From assembly GCF_000006445.2 (NCBI RefSeq), contig NC_006047.2:1302001-1366000 (forward strand): a stretch of 64,000 nucleotides of DNA, in the 5' to 3' direction. The stretch is from Debaryomyces hansenii CBS767. Taxonomy: Eukaryota > Ascomycota > Pichiomycetes > Serinales > Debaryomycetaceae. The notes under the pieces were generated by a model. The model was not told the DNA's origin and searched no databases. It was given only the letters and a program-made list of their open reading frames with translations. Position numbers and translations under genes: made by a program. Every line of letters starts with the position of its first letter. Positions within the stretch are counted from its first letter, which is position 1. Positions 26,482 to 35,750 of this stretch are shown here, piece after piece.

Positions 26482-27400
26482 GATAGAAAAATTACTTCAG
26501 TTCTCTTTAAAAAAGATTATGAATAATTCGTGCATTATATATATATACCCGTATTAAATACTTGATCATGTCTATATCATGGGACTTACCTGCGTAATTT
26601 AGGCCCCTTTGTTTCACGATAGCACTATTAATTGCTGCGAATTTACTATGATCGGACTACTGGAAGTTCGGAAGCCGAATATGAATTTGGCAGTGATTTG
26701 GTTATTACCCTGCATCCAATTACTGTTAATTAATTACCAGTGACCATATGTAGTATTCTGCTATGGAAATACAGGATACAGAGAATACGGAAAACTCGTT
26801 TCTTGCTTGCATTGTCCTTTGAGAAAATAAATTCCAGGAGTATTGTTAGGACTTTTGGGAACAGTGCTCCGTGATTTCGAGTCATACAAGTAGCAATTCA
26901 ACCTCTTAATTATCGCCAATTGCTATGGAGTGATATAATTGACTTCGATACTGCAGTACTTATTGGAACGTTCCAGTACTACCTTGCTACTACAGTACTA
27001 CATATAAATGCTATGAGCATAATAGAATCGGATAATTGAGCGACATATTCCTTAGAAGCTAGAATTTATGTTTACGTATTATTGCAGACTGATTTCAGTG
27101 AATATGAAGTCATTGAGTGTAAGGACATGGTACTTATGCGTGTAGAACATTCACTTAACCAGCAGCCAATTGATACATTTTCGATTAATTTTTTAAGATA
27201 TAATTTATGGAACACCCACTGTAGGTCAATTAACACAAATCTATGTAGATCTATGTAAACGAAGGACATAAGTTTAGACGATAATACTAGCCATACTACA
27301 GTCGTAGGTCCTATGAGATTAGCAACATGTAAATAATGATAAACTGCAAACAGAGATTACATAATCCAGAAGCTTAGATAATTTACTCTATTCACGACAA
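26482..27400. other. Long divergent promoter region, GPP1/VMA16
   Basis: 919 bp without a convincing gene. It carries an AT run near GPP1 (about 26533-26545) and, at 26954-26999, three copies of CAGTACT with a TGGAACGTTCCA palindrome (26964-26975) between the first two. Confidence 0.6.
26954..26999. promoter_or_regulatory. Triple CAGTACT repeat with heat-shock-like palindrome
   Basis: CAGTACT occurs at 26954-26960, 26974-26980 and 26993-26999 (start-to-start 20 and 19 bp). TGGAACGTTCCA at 26964-26975 contains inverted nGAAn units as in a minimal heat-shock element. It lies about 475-520 bp upstream of the glycerol-3-phosphatase start and 400-450 bp upstream of VMA16. Confidence 0.35.
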
Positions 27401-28051
27401 ATGATATTATCCAACAGATATCAACTAGACAATTATATCAATAAAGCAACTTATATAACGATGGCAGTTGGTAAGACACTCGTGTTAGCTTCCCTCTTAA
27501 CCGTTGGAGGTTATATGTTATTTAATAATTCAGGGGAATCGTTCAATATAGGAGAGTTTTTAGAATCAACGTCTCCTTATATGTGGGCGAATTTAGGTAT
27601 CGCTAGTTGCATTGGATTTTCAGTTGTTGGCGCTGCATGGGGTATTTTTATTACTGGGTCGTCTATTATCGGTGCAGGTGTCAAGGCTCCAAGGATTACG
27701 ACTAAAAATTTAATTTCTATTATTTTCTGTGAAGTTGTGGCCATTTATGGATTGATTATGGCAATTGTTTTCTCATCCAAGTTAACTAACGTTCCGCAGA
27801 CAGAATTATTTACGAAGGAAAACTTGTATACTGGGTACTCTTTGTTTTGGGCCGGTTTGACTGTTGGTATTTCCAATTTAATTTGTGGTTTAGCAGTTGG
27901 TGTGACTGGTTCCACAGCAGCTATAAGTGACGCCGCTGATTCATCGCTTTTCGTCAAGATTTTAGTTATTGAAATCTTTGGTTCTGTCTTAGGTTTATTC
28001 GGATTAATTGTTGGATTATTAATGGCTGGTAAAGCTTTAGAATTCCAATAA
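27401..28051 (+). CDS. VMA16: V-ATPase V0 subunit c'' (Vma16/Ppa1)
   Basis: Predicted 216-residue proteolipid of the vacuolar proton pump's membrane ring. It has an N-terminal hydrophobic segment (about 25-41) and four conserved helices with [50 protein letters not shown] and a C-terminal pair. The proton-carrying glutamate is Glu111 in [10 protein letters not shown] five-helix layout and the [13 protein letters not shown] loop mark c'' against c and c'. There are two candidate starts: 27401 and an in-frame ATG at 27461 (MAVGKTL). I prefer 27401 because the distance to the first conserved helix then matches the 213-residue yeast protein, but either is possible. Confidence 0.9.
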   Translation: MILSNRYQLDNYINKATYITMAVGKTLVLASLLTVGGYMLFNNSGESFNIGEFLESTSPYMWANLGIASCIGFSVVGAAWGIFITGSSIIGAGVKAPRITTKNLISIIFCEVVAIYGLIMAIVFSSKLTNVPQTELFTKENLYTGYSLFWAGLTVGISNLICGLAVGVTGSTAAISDAADSSLFVKILVIEIFGSVLGLFGLIVGLLMAGKALEFQ

Positions 28052-28347
28052 GAAGGTGACCATTCAACTAGAAAACGCACTATTCGAACCTTTTCATATT
28101 AGTCAAGTTTCCACAATATGAAAACATATTTACTTCATTTTACTACTTTTTTTTACCCACCTTCATCAATTAAAACTACTTCAAGATCCAACTAGCTTTT
28201 AGCATCATTATAATATAGAGATTTTTTACGCATACAAATGTAGTCAATGCAGTAACGTATTAGTATAATTTATTGAAAACGTATAAAATTAAAGAGTAAA
28301 CAAATCTAACTTCAATATGTATTTCCGACTTTTGTTCACCTATTAAG

Positions 28348-31251
28348 TTAATTTTCAACTTCCATATATTCTGGATTTTTCTTTAAAATAACGACCCCTT
28401 CTAAAGAATTAGTTAAACTTATCCATTCATCAGTGTTCTCTAACTCTGCTCTTTCACCGTAATTTAATAATACAGGAGTAGATTGTGTGACCCAACCAGT
28501 AATAGTTTTTGGCTTACCTGCTTGACCAACAACATCAACAGCTTGACCGACCCTGACATTTACCTTTATAGGATTTAATGACTCATCAACCGTTACTAAC
28601 ATTCTTGGTTTAACAGCTGGTGTTAAGTAGTATAATAATTCGTGTGTTGTTTCAGAGTTAGAATCATTCAATATGAATGACTTAGGATCTAACAAAGCAA
28701 CTGAAATAGTTAATAAAGAAGCTAATGAAACTTTGGACAATATCGATCTTTCTGTATTAAAGGGAGTTAAAGTTAAAGTACCTTTACCCAAATGTAATAT
28801 ACCCTGAGCAATTCTGACCATGAATAATGAATCAGCAGATTTAATGTAGTAAGAGGCCAATTGTCTTAACAATTGAGCTAATCTTGCATTATTTGTACCA
28901 GCTCCAACTAACCCCATAGCATAGATTGCGTTTTGAGCAACTTCTAAATCAGGATCATGGGAATAACGTGATAATGTATCAAATACTTTCATTTGTGGAT
29001 ACGAAGTCGACACGAGACCCATTGCAAGTGGAACTGCCCTACGAATTAATGGATTTCCGTAATGCATTAAATGTGAAAAATGACGGAAGGCCATATCCTG
29101 CCCAATATCTTCTCCCATAGCTATGCAAGCAAGACCTAGAACCGCAAACCCTTGGTACAATTCTTCATCTTCTTCGTCATCATCCTCTTCTGGAGTACTT
29201 TCTGATTTCTCCTCCTTCTTAGAATCCTTGTCATTAGCATCATTAGTCTTATCATTGGTGTCATTTGCAGTATCTTCCATTTCAACATCAGCACTTGGAT
29301 CAGCTTTAACTTTCGCCTGACCTTCTTCATCTTCCTTCTTTAATTGATCTTCTTCACTTTCTTCCAATTTCTTTTCCTCAGCAAAATTATCCTTAGGTTT
29401 AGCCGTACACATTTGTAATAATGATTGAATTTGCAAAACATTACCAGTACCTGCATAAGCACAAATGTTAACTAAAACTTTCAAAGTTTTGCTGATTGGG
29501 TGATCGATAGCATCGATAGTTTCCAAAACATCTTCCACTTGTTCAGTCTTACCCATATATAACAAACCCAACCCTAATGACATGAACCTAATGAATTTAT
29601 TGGTCAATTGGGTAAAATCTCTTTCTAATAAGGTTTGTAAAATTGTAGAAGTTATATCACCATGGCAAGTGCCAACAAAGACATGCCCTAAAGCTAAAGC
29701 AGCTAAACTTGACACCTCAATGGAGATATCTAAATCTGAAACTAAAGGCAATAATAAACTCAAAACCTCTTCATTTGAGGATCCCGCAAACGCAATACCT
29801 AACCCATTGATGGCAGATGTTTGAAAGATTTTCTTTGGGTCAGAAACATACTCTTGCAATAAAGCTAATGCTGCTTCAACGTCGTCATGAACATTAGCAG
29901 AAACTATACCTGTACCCAATAATGCACCTGCTTTGACTTCATCCTCTGAAGAATAAGTATATTTATCCAAATGTTGTAAACCATCATTGATATTCCATTG
30001 ATGTATAGATCCCAATGATGCAGTGGTAGATATCATGCCATGTCCCTTGGTCTTATAAATCCACGATTTGTTATCTTCTTCTGTTTGGATTAATTTATCG
30101 CTACCATGACCTAAGTTAACAAATGAATTAACGAACGCAGAAGCTAAATTCTGCTTGGCAGAATCAATCGAACCTGAATTACCTAAACCAAATTTGGAAT
30201 TTTCTAAATGTGACTTATAGATATCTTCTGGAACTTTTGCATCTAACAAATTTAATTCTTTAACAAGGTATCCGTAGTACTCGTGCAACTTGGTATTCGA
30301 AACACATTCTTGGACTTCATCATTGTCTCCGCCATACTTGAAACTAGAGTTTTGTTGGGATAAGATGAAACCTAATTGTTTATGCATCAACTCATCATCA
30401 GTCACTTCAAAAACTTGTCTCATTAATTTCTCATCATCCAATTTAATTGCCAATGTTAAAGCTTGTGTTAATTGATTATGGGATAAGTAGATGGCATACG
30501 CGGTGTTTAAGAAAGAAACATCATCTGGAGGTGCCAATAATGGTACACAGCTGACCATGTACAAGCATACTCTTGTGAAAGTATTTTCGTCAACGAATTG
30601 TGGCAATTTATCAATATTTTCAATTTCTAACAATAAATCAACTGCATCTGCTTCACCATTATGCTCCAAGAAAAAGGGAACAATTTGCATTGCTAATTTT
30701 ATCAATCGGTTAATCAAATCCTCATCGGAACCTAGGTTTTCCTGATACGAAATACCAATTTCCAATGCTAAGTGACGCATATACTCGTGGCCCCAATCCA
30801 CTATAGTATCACTTGAAGATAACAATCTGTATTTCAAAGAGTCATTCTTTCCATCGTCAGAATAGGTCATTGCCAAAACCGATAAGATATCGGCCAACTT
30901 GATAACAAGATCTGAATCACCTTTATAGTCACCGCACCATTTATCATACAAATCGGTCAATAATGGATAATGTGGTCTCAAAAACTTCAATGGTTTTGGA
31001 ACAGCAGTCATAGATGTTGTGGAATCCTTAATAAAAGCTTTCAAGCTATTCAAGTATTCATTATACAATTCTACTTTTTGTGAAGGTTCGTTTAACCTTT
31101 CAACCAACATTTCCAACTCATCTTTCAAGTGCTGATCTTCCTCAGAAAGCTCCTCTTCCTTTGGTGGGTTTTGTTTTTTCGACAATTGAGGTTCTGGCTC
31201 CGAAGAAACAGAATCCTTCTTTACTGGTGCCTGATCTTTAGAGGGCGACAT
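28348..31251 (-). CDS. RPN1: 26S proteasome regulatory subunit Rpn1
   Basis: Predicted 967-residue scaffold of the 19S base, which receives ubiquitin, Rad23/Dsk2/Ddi1 and Ubp6. A charged leader (residues 1-50, rich in Lys/Glu/Pro) precedes the N-terminal helical region with KDELEMLVERLNE. The central toroid is built of proteasome/cyclosome repeats with Gly/Ala pairs (GALLGTGIVSANVHDD, INGLGIAFAGSSNEE, ALALGHVFVGTCHGD, SLGLGLLYMGKTE, then after an insert FAVLGLACIAMGED, MGLVGAGTNNAR). An acidic insert (about 640-710, Asp/Glu/Lys) interrupts the ring, as in yeast. The C-terminal beta-rich part contains KPKTITGWVTQSTPVLLNYGERAEL. The length is close to yeast (993). A PACE-like motif lies upstream. 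Confidence 0.95.
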   Translation of the reverse strand: MSPSKDQAPVKKDSVSSEPEPQLSKKQNPPKEEELSEEDQHLKDELEMLVERLNEPSQKVELYNEYLNSLKAFIKDSTTSMTAVPKPLKFLRPHYPLLTDLYDKWCGDYKGDSDLVIKLADILSVLAMTYSDDGKNDSLKYRLLSSSDTIVDWGHEYMRHLALEIGISYQENLGSDEDLINRLIKLAMQIVPFFLEHNGEADAVDLLLEIENIDKLPQFVDENTFTRVCLYMVSCVPLLAPPDDVSFLNTAYAIYLSHNQLTQALTLAIKLDDEKLMRQVFEVTDDELMHKQLGFILSQQNSSFKYGGDNDEVQECVSNTKLHEYYGYLVKELNLLDAKVPEDIYKSHLENSKFGLGNSGSIDSAKQNLASAFVNSFVNLGHGSDKLIQTEEDNKSWIYKTKGHGMISTTASLGSIHQWNINDGLQHLDKYTYSSEDEVKAGALLGTGIVSANVHDDVEAALALLQEYVSDPKKIFQTSAINGLGIAFAGSSNEEVLSLLLPLVSDLDISIEVSSLAALALGHVFVGTCHGDITSTILQTLLERDFTQLTNKFIRFMSLGLGLLYMGKTEQVEDVLETIDAIDHPISKTLKVLVNICAYAGTGNVLQIQSLLQMCTAKPKDNFAEEKKLEESEEDQLKKEDEEGQAKVKADPSADVEMEDTANDTNDKTNDANDKDSKKEEKSESTPEEDDDEEDEELYQGFAVLGLACIAMGEDIGQDMAFRHFSHLMHYGNPLIRRAVPLAMGLVSTSYPQMKVFDTLSRYSHDPDLEVAQNAIYAMGLVGAGTNNARLAQLLRQLASYYIKSADSLFMVRIAQGILHLGKGTLTLTPFNTERSILSKVSLASLLTISVALLDPKSFILNDSNSETTHELLYYLTPAVKPRMLVTVDESLNPIKVNVRVGQAVDVVGQAGKPKTITGWVTQSTPVLLNYGERAELENTDEWISLTNSLEGVVILKKNPEYMEVEN

Positions 31252-31687
31252 CTTTCCTATGTACTAAAATAACAATCAAGATCAACAATAAAAAAAATCA
31301 ATTAACAGATAGTATTCGTATAAGTACACTTTGTCTTTGAAATACGACTGTTTTTATATTAAGGATCTCTAAAAGTACAACAAATTGTAATGCTAATCAA
31401 TGAACTATCAAATTGCACCGCTATGGATGGCAAATTGTTCAAATTAGAGAATCTAGAGACTGTATATAATATAATCGTGTGTTCCACCAATGTCTCTAAT
31501 GTCGCGACAAAAACAGAAATGTCTCGCGTATTTTGATGTTTACAATTGGACCAAAAAGATTCATGAGGCCAGTAGGAGAAAGAGAGGGTTCTACTGGATC
31601 TAATACAAAAACCATAGGAAGAATCGGTTGATAGATAAAAGTGAAGATATAAAATATATCAAGTTTTTTAATAACCTGAATCAGAAG
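31252..31687. other. Divergent promoter region, RPN1/ECM25-like
   Basis: About 436 bp between divergently transcribed genes. Apart from the PACE-like motif at 31426-31434 I see nothing named. The ECM25 frame is open for 20 codons upstream of its first ATG, starting at a TTG. Confidence 0.5.
31426..31434 (+). promoter_or_regulatory. PACE-like (Rpn4-type) motif upstream of RPN1
   Basis: GATGGCAAA differs by one base from the Saccharomyces proteasome-associated element GGTGGCAAA and lies about 175 bp upstream of the RPN1 ATG. Proteasome genes in yeasts usually carry such a site for Rpn4. Confidence 0.4.
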
Positions 31688-33382
31688 ATGGAGAGAATAT
31701 TTTATAAAACGAATCTATGTGATCCAAGTACTCAACTACCCATATTCATTTTCGACACATCCTATCTACCATCCACAGAGGTGATTAGTTATGATGAGTT
31801 CATCCCTACTTTGATGAAGCACTTACCGAAGGAAAATTACGTGTTGGTAATGTTCAGTTGTGGTTTGAACAAGATTAGCTGGATATGGGGAATCAAATTC
31901 TTGAAGAGCTTTTTAACCGATAACAATGAAAATCATTTAGATAGATTAGCGAAAATTATATCTGTGCATGATAGTTGGTTTGTAAAATCCATAACTCAGA
32001 TATTCAAGAATTATAACACGACTAGAAAAAATTTCAACTCGTTGAATAAGATCATTGAATCTTTCAATGTTAGGATAGAGAATTTCGGGAATCTAACAAA
32101 TCTGTCCAATACAATCGTACATTATAGTAAATTGTCAGAATTGAATAACTACATTGATATAACCAGGTTGAAGATCTCCTTGAATATTTATAAATACAAT
32201 CATCAACTAGAAAACCAGCTCAATATAAAATCGTTTACTCCACTAATTAATAAAGGAACCAAAATTAACGTGGATACGAATCCCAATTTTTATCATCATT
32301 TTTACCAAATTTTCAACATAATAGACAGTTATGGACACAAGAGTGAATTAATATTCCACAAACCAGGAAAAAAATTGAACACGGATATCTTCTTCGATTG
32401 TATCAACAGAAATCAAGTACTTTGGATAAATGATTGGGATCTATATTGCATTTCTGCCACTTTCAAGAGGATCTTGATGGAGCTACCTCAACCTTTAATC
32501 GCAATTGACAACATAAATCTCCCATTAAAATATGATCTTACATTTATACGGGATAACTTTAGTAAGATAATGAATAGTTTCGAGCCAGAATCAAATTATA
32601 ACTTAGTCTTATTACAATTATGCGAATTATGCCATAAGGTGATTGAAAATAACAGTGTTACAAAACATACCTCGTCTTCTTTATCAAAATGCTTAAGTCA
32701 TTGTTTAAGTCATGAGTTGATTCTGATGCAAAATAAGGACAACATTTTGATTATAAATCGCTTTTTCAAGACAATATTAGACAATTGGAGAGAATTGAGA
32801 ATAGATTACGCTGGTAAGTACCAAAGCATATATGAGATTATTAATGGTCTGCCAGGGGATGAAGAAATACTGACATCTTACGACATGAGTTATGATTTAA
32901 CATTAGACGACGGCGAAGAGGATGATAGGGTCACATTCAATACCAACCATATTTTGACGACAAATTCAAGATTAATAAATGTGAGCCCTCAGAGACAGCA
33001 ACATACCCCCATATCGAGCCCTAGAAAGCAAAATGTATTAACAAGCCCCACAAGACGAAATACTCCGATAAGGTCACCTTCAAAGTCACCGAGGAAATCA
33101 CCAAGGAAATCAACAAGGAAATCCGTTAAGAAATTGCATGCTAATTTAGCTGATGAATTCCAAAATAAGGAGAACTTACCTGAGAATTCTAATTTAGCAA
33201 TTCAATATCCACCCCAAAAATATAAATTCCAAGTTGAAAAGCCTCTTGAACATGAAATTAGCAAGATATCCATTTCAACGAATAATAGCAAGAAACCCGT
33301 TATTAGAGGTAGAAAAGTTGGAGAATTAGCTAAATTATTTGAAGAAAGGACCAAAGGGTTAGAATTATTAAAGGGAATGTAA
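31688..33382 (+). CDS. ECM25: ECM25-like protein (CRAL-TRIO-like plus divergent RhoGAP-like region)
   Basis: Predicted 564-residue protein. The N-terminal region (about residues 10-160) has the IFIFDTSYLP and LVMFSCGLNKISWIWGIKFLKSFL pattern of a Sec14/CRAL-TRIO-like fold as found in p50RhoGAP-type proteins. The middle (about 225-410) resembles a degenerate RhoGAP domain (IFFDCINRNQVLW, LPQPLIAI, LLQLCELCHKVIE). Yeast Ecm25 has this size and domain pair and is linked to cell-wall organisation and Cdc42/endocytosis. The C-terminal part is basic and Ser/Pro-rich, with back-to-back SPRK units around 33066-33130. The reading frame opens 20 codons earlier at a TTG, but the first ATG is 31688. It converges on RBF1 with a 101-bp gap. 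The assignment is from overall pattern, not a single motif. Confidence 0.6.
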   Translation: MERIFYKTNLCDPSTQLPIFIFDTSYLPSTEVISYDEFIPTLMKHLPKENYVLVMFSCGLNKISWIWGIKFLKSFLTDNNENHLDRLAKIISVHDSWFVKSITQIFKNYNTTRKNFNSLNKIIESFNVRIENFGNLTNLSNTIVHYSKLSELNNYIDITRLKISLNIYKYNHQLENQLNIKSFTPLINKGTKINVDTNPNFYHHFYQIFNIIDSYGHKSELIFHKPGKKLNTDIFFDCINRNQVLWINDWDLYCISATFKRILMELPQPLIAIDNINLPLKYDLTFIRDNFSKIMNSFEPESNYNLVLLQLCELCHKVIENNSVTKHTSSSLSKCLSHCLSHELILMQNKDNILIINRFFKTILDNWRELRIDYAGKYQSIYEIINGLPGDEEILTSYDMSYDLTLDDGEEDDRVTFNTNHILTTNSRLINVSPQRQQHTPISSPRKQNVLTSPTRRNTPIRSPSKSPRKSPRKSTRKSVKKLHANLADEFQNKENLPENSNLAIQYPPQKYKFQVEKPLEHEISKISISTNNSKKPVIRGRKVGELAKLFEERTKGLELLKGM

Positions 33383-33483
33383 GGAAATTAAGGAGAATGG
33401 GTATATAAGGAATTTCATAGATCAAAAATATTTTAAATTAAATATACACATATAGCTAATATACAAAACAACACAAAAGATGA

Positions 33484-34929
33484 TTATTCACCTACTAACC
33501 TACTATCGATGTTATCCATGGACAATTCACCGTCATTGTGGTGATGGTGGTTATGATTGTGAGTAGCATCAGCTACTGCAGCAATGGCAGCAGCCGCGGT
33601 ACTATCACCATTATCACCATTATCACCGTGTAATCCATGTTCTTGTAATTGCTGTTGATATTGCTGTAATTGTTGCTCATCAATATGATGATGGTGAGGG
33701 TGATGTTGATGGTGATGAGCAGCCGCATTCGCAGCTTGGTGCAATTGGCGTTGTAATTCAGCCTCTTGTTGGTGTTGATGGTGCTGTTGCAATTCATATT
33801 CCAATACTTGATCATTGGTAGATTCATCGTCATCATTCAAATCCACTTGTTGGAAAGAATTAGCGTTTGTTCTCTTCTTAAAAGAATTTCTGAGGCTTGG
33901 ATCTTGAGCAGCGCTATTAGACGTCAAGAACCTGCTTTGTTTCTTCAACTTTCTCTTGTAGCCTCTGATTTCATTATAAATGTCCTCGCGTTTAATCAAT
34001 ACGTCTGGGTATTGGTCCTTAATCTTGGCCTCAATATGAGAAGGTTTGGTGCCGACTTTATACAAATCTAAGATTAACAAATTTAATTCGTCCGATCTCT
34101 TTCTCAACATTGGGTGATTCGACAACGGGTCCAATTGAGGGTGGTTGTGCTCATTACAAGTGGTCTTTAACGTCCACATCCCAGTCGATTTCTTGTAAGT
34201 TGCAGTCATCGAAAATGGGCATCTTAACTTCTTGGTCTTTGTATTCGGATCCAAGATGTATCCATTGTCCACCTCCAAATGTCTCGCATCTTCCATGCCC
34301 TTCTTTGATTTCTTCTGACGGTAACGGCCTCCCAACTCGCATGTGTAGTAGATGGCCTTCTTGTTCGAATGGGCAATCACCACTCCAAACCCATTATCAC
34401 GAGCAAACTCCTGGATGAATTCGTTCAAGTCGTCCCTGTTGTGAAGCACCTGTTCAGGGAACGGTCTGGTGATCAAATTACCTTCAGCCGTGATGGTGTT
34501 TTCTGTGACTGGATAAATCTTCAGTTTTGAGTCAATAATGGGTTCCGGAATCTGAATGTTATACTCGCTCTCATCTCCCACAGATGTGTGGTACTGGTGC
34601 AAGTGGGCATCCGGAAGCTCGTATGCCTTTTGCGACATATCTTTACCATGTTGGTGGTGTTGGTGCATATGCTGCTGGCCCTGAGAGTGCTGGTGTTGCA
34701 CTTGCTGTCCTTGCTGCCCGTGTTGTTGTCCATGTTGGGGCTGTTTTTGTTGTCTTTCTGATAACGCGGCTGCATGCGCTATCTGCTCGAGCTTAACTCT
34801 AGTGGCCTCGAGGTCGCTATGTGTATGATGATTCTGGGGATCGACAACAACTCCTTCTTGTTTGGCCACGCTTAATAATTGGTCATCAATGTTATTGGAA
34901 TAAACCTCGTCTGCGTGGTGTGATGACAT
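33484..34929 (-). CDS. RBF1: RBF1-like transcription factor with a WRKY-GCM1/FAR1-type DNA-binding domain
   Basis: Predicted 481-residue nuclear regulator like Candida albicans Rbf1, a factor tied to yeast-hypha transition. An N-terminal Gln/His-rich stretch (about residues 60-105) leads to a FAR1/WRKY-GCM1-type domain (about 155-275). Its markers are LNEFIQEFARDNGFGVVI, KAIYYTCELGGRYRQ, LRCPFSMTATY and WTLKTTCNEHNHP, i.e. a C-(x)n-C-(x)n-HxH zinc-binding pattern related to the DNA-binding domain of MULE-type transposases and of Aft1/Rcs1. A predicted helix-turn region (KPSHIEAKIKDQYPDVLIKREDIYNEIR) follows. The C-terminal half is again Gln/His/Ala-rich, coded by CAN repeats. The open frame continues upstream but the first ATG is at 34929. 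Confidence 0.65.
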   Translation of the reverse strand: MSSHHADEVYSNNIDDQLLSVAKQEGVVVDPQNHHTHSDLEATRVKLEQIAHAAALSERQQKQPQHGQQHGQQGQQVQHQHSQGQQHMHQHHQHGKDMSQKAYELPDAHLHQYHTSVGDESEYNIQIPEPIIDSKLKIYPVTENTITAEGNLITRPFPEQVLHNRDDLNEFIQEFARDNGFGVVIAHSNKKAIYYTCELGGRYRQKKSKKGMEDARHLEVDNGYILDPNTKTKKLRCPFSMTATYKKSTGMWTLKTTCNEHNHPQLDPLSNHPMLRKRSDELNLLILDLYKVGTKPSHIEAKIKDQYPDVLIKREDIYNEIRGYKRKLKKQSRFLTSNSAAQDPSLRNSFKKRTNANSFQQVDLNDDDESTNDQVLEYELQQHHQHQQEAELQRQLHQAANAAAHHHQHHPHHHHIDEQQLQQYQQQLQEHGLHGDNGDNGDSTAAAAIAAVADATHNHNHHHHNDGELSMDNIDSRLVGE

Positions 34930-35750
34930 GTTGTATTCTGTTTCTCTTAGTGATCGTTCCTGCTTACGTTTAGTTGCAAATAATACCAAGTCGTGTTATT
35001 TGGTAAGTAGTGTAAATTTGTTAATTTGTTGTTTTGGTAGATGAACTTCTTTCGAAGATTATTGGGTGTTTTGGTCATCGGACGACATCATGATAGTGGC
35101 CACGACACGACCTATGAGGGTTTTTGGTTTCTATTCGCATTCCGTGAACACTTCGGATATAACCTCGTAGCACCGAGGGGTAGCACCGAGCAAGCGTCTC
35201 AGTGTGCCAAACGGTTCTTTCAGGAAAAGAACATGCACAGAGTAGAAGGGCCAGGCATGACGACATGACGAAGACATAGGCTATGCCCTATGAACTGATC
35301 GATATCGACTGACGCCAATATATGAACTCTAGCAATGCACATTTATTCAGTGATTCTGTGGTATGCAATGTAACGTCGTATTCTTGCTTGTATATAACCA
35401 TGGAACGCCCAGGATGTAGAATATCCATAGCTCATAATTGGGTGTATTGAAACACAGTACGCAGTAAGCATATAGGATACTAAGATATGTAAGTATACGC
35501 GTTGTGGTTGTCATAATATGATAAGTATTATAATTGATTGTATTACACACAATGGGCAACCCGATCATAATGTCTAATGTGATTGTAAAGACATAGTTTT
35601 GGTGGAACATAAATAGGTTCGATCTACATACCGATATCAGAGTCTAGATGTGTATGGATGTATGGGTGCAATCAAGAGTGCATTTTATGAATGAAGCACA
35701 GTCTATGGAGTAGTATACATAATTAGCTATAAGGTTTTAGCAGCAAAGTA
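34930..35750. other. Intergenic region: RBF1 promoter and SPE4 3' flank
   Basis: About 820 bp without a convincing gene. A plus-strand frame at 35041-35268 begins with ATG but resembles nothing known. A 10-bp direct repeat TAGCACCGAG (35168-35177 and 35181-35190) and an isolated ACGCGT at 35497-35502 are the only notable elements. A long promoter is common for dosage-sensitive regulators. Confidence 0.5.

Noticed and set aside
35041..35268. 75-codon ATG frame upstream of RBF1 preceded by GTAAGT and TAG
   Set aside because: No branch-point box between the GTAAGT and the AG, and no recognisable protein; more likely RBF1 promoter DNA.
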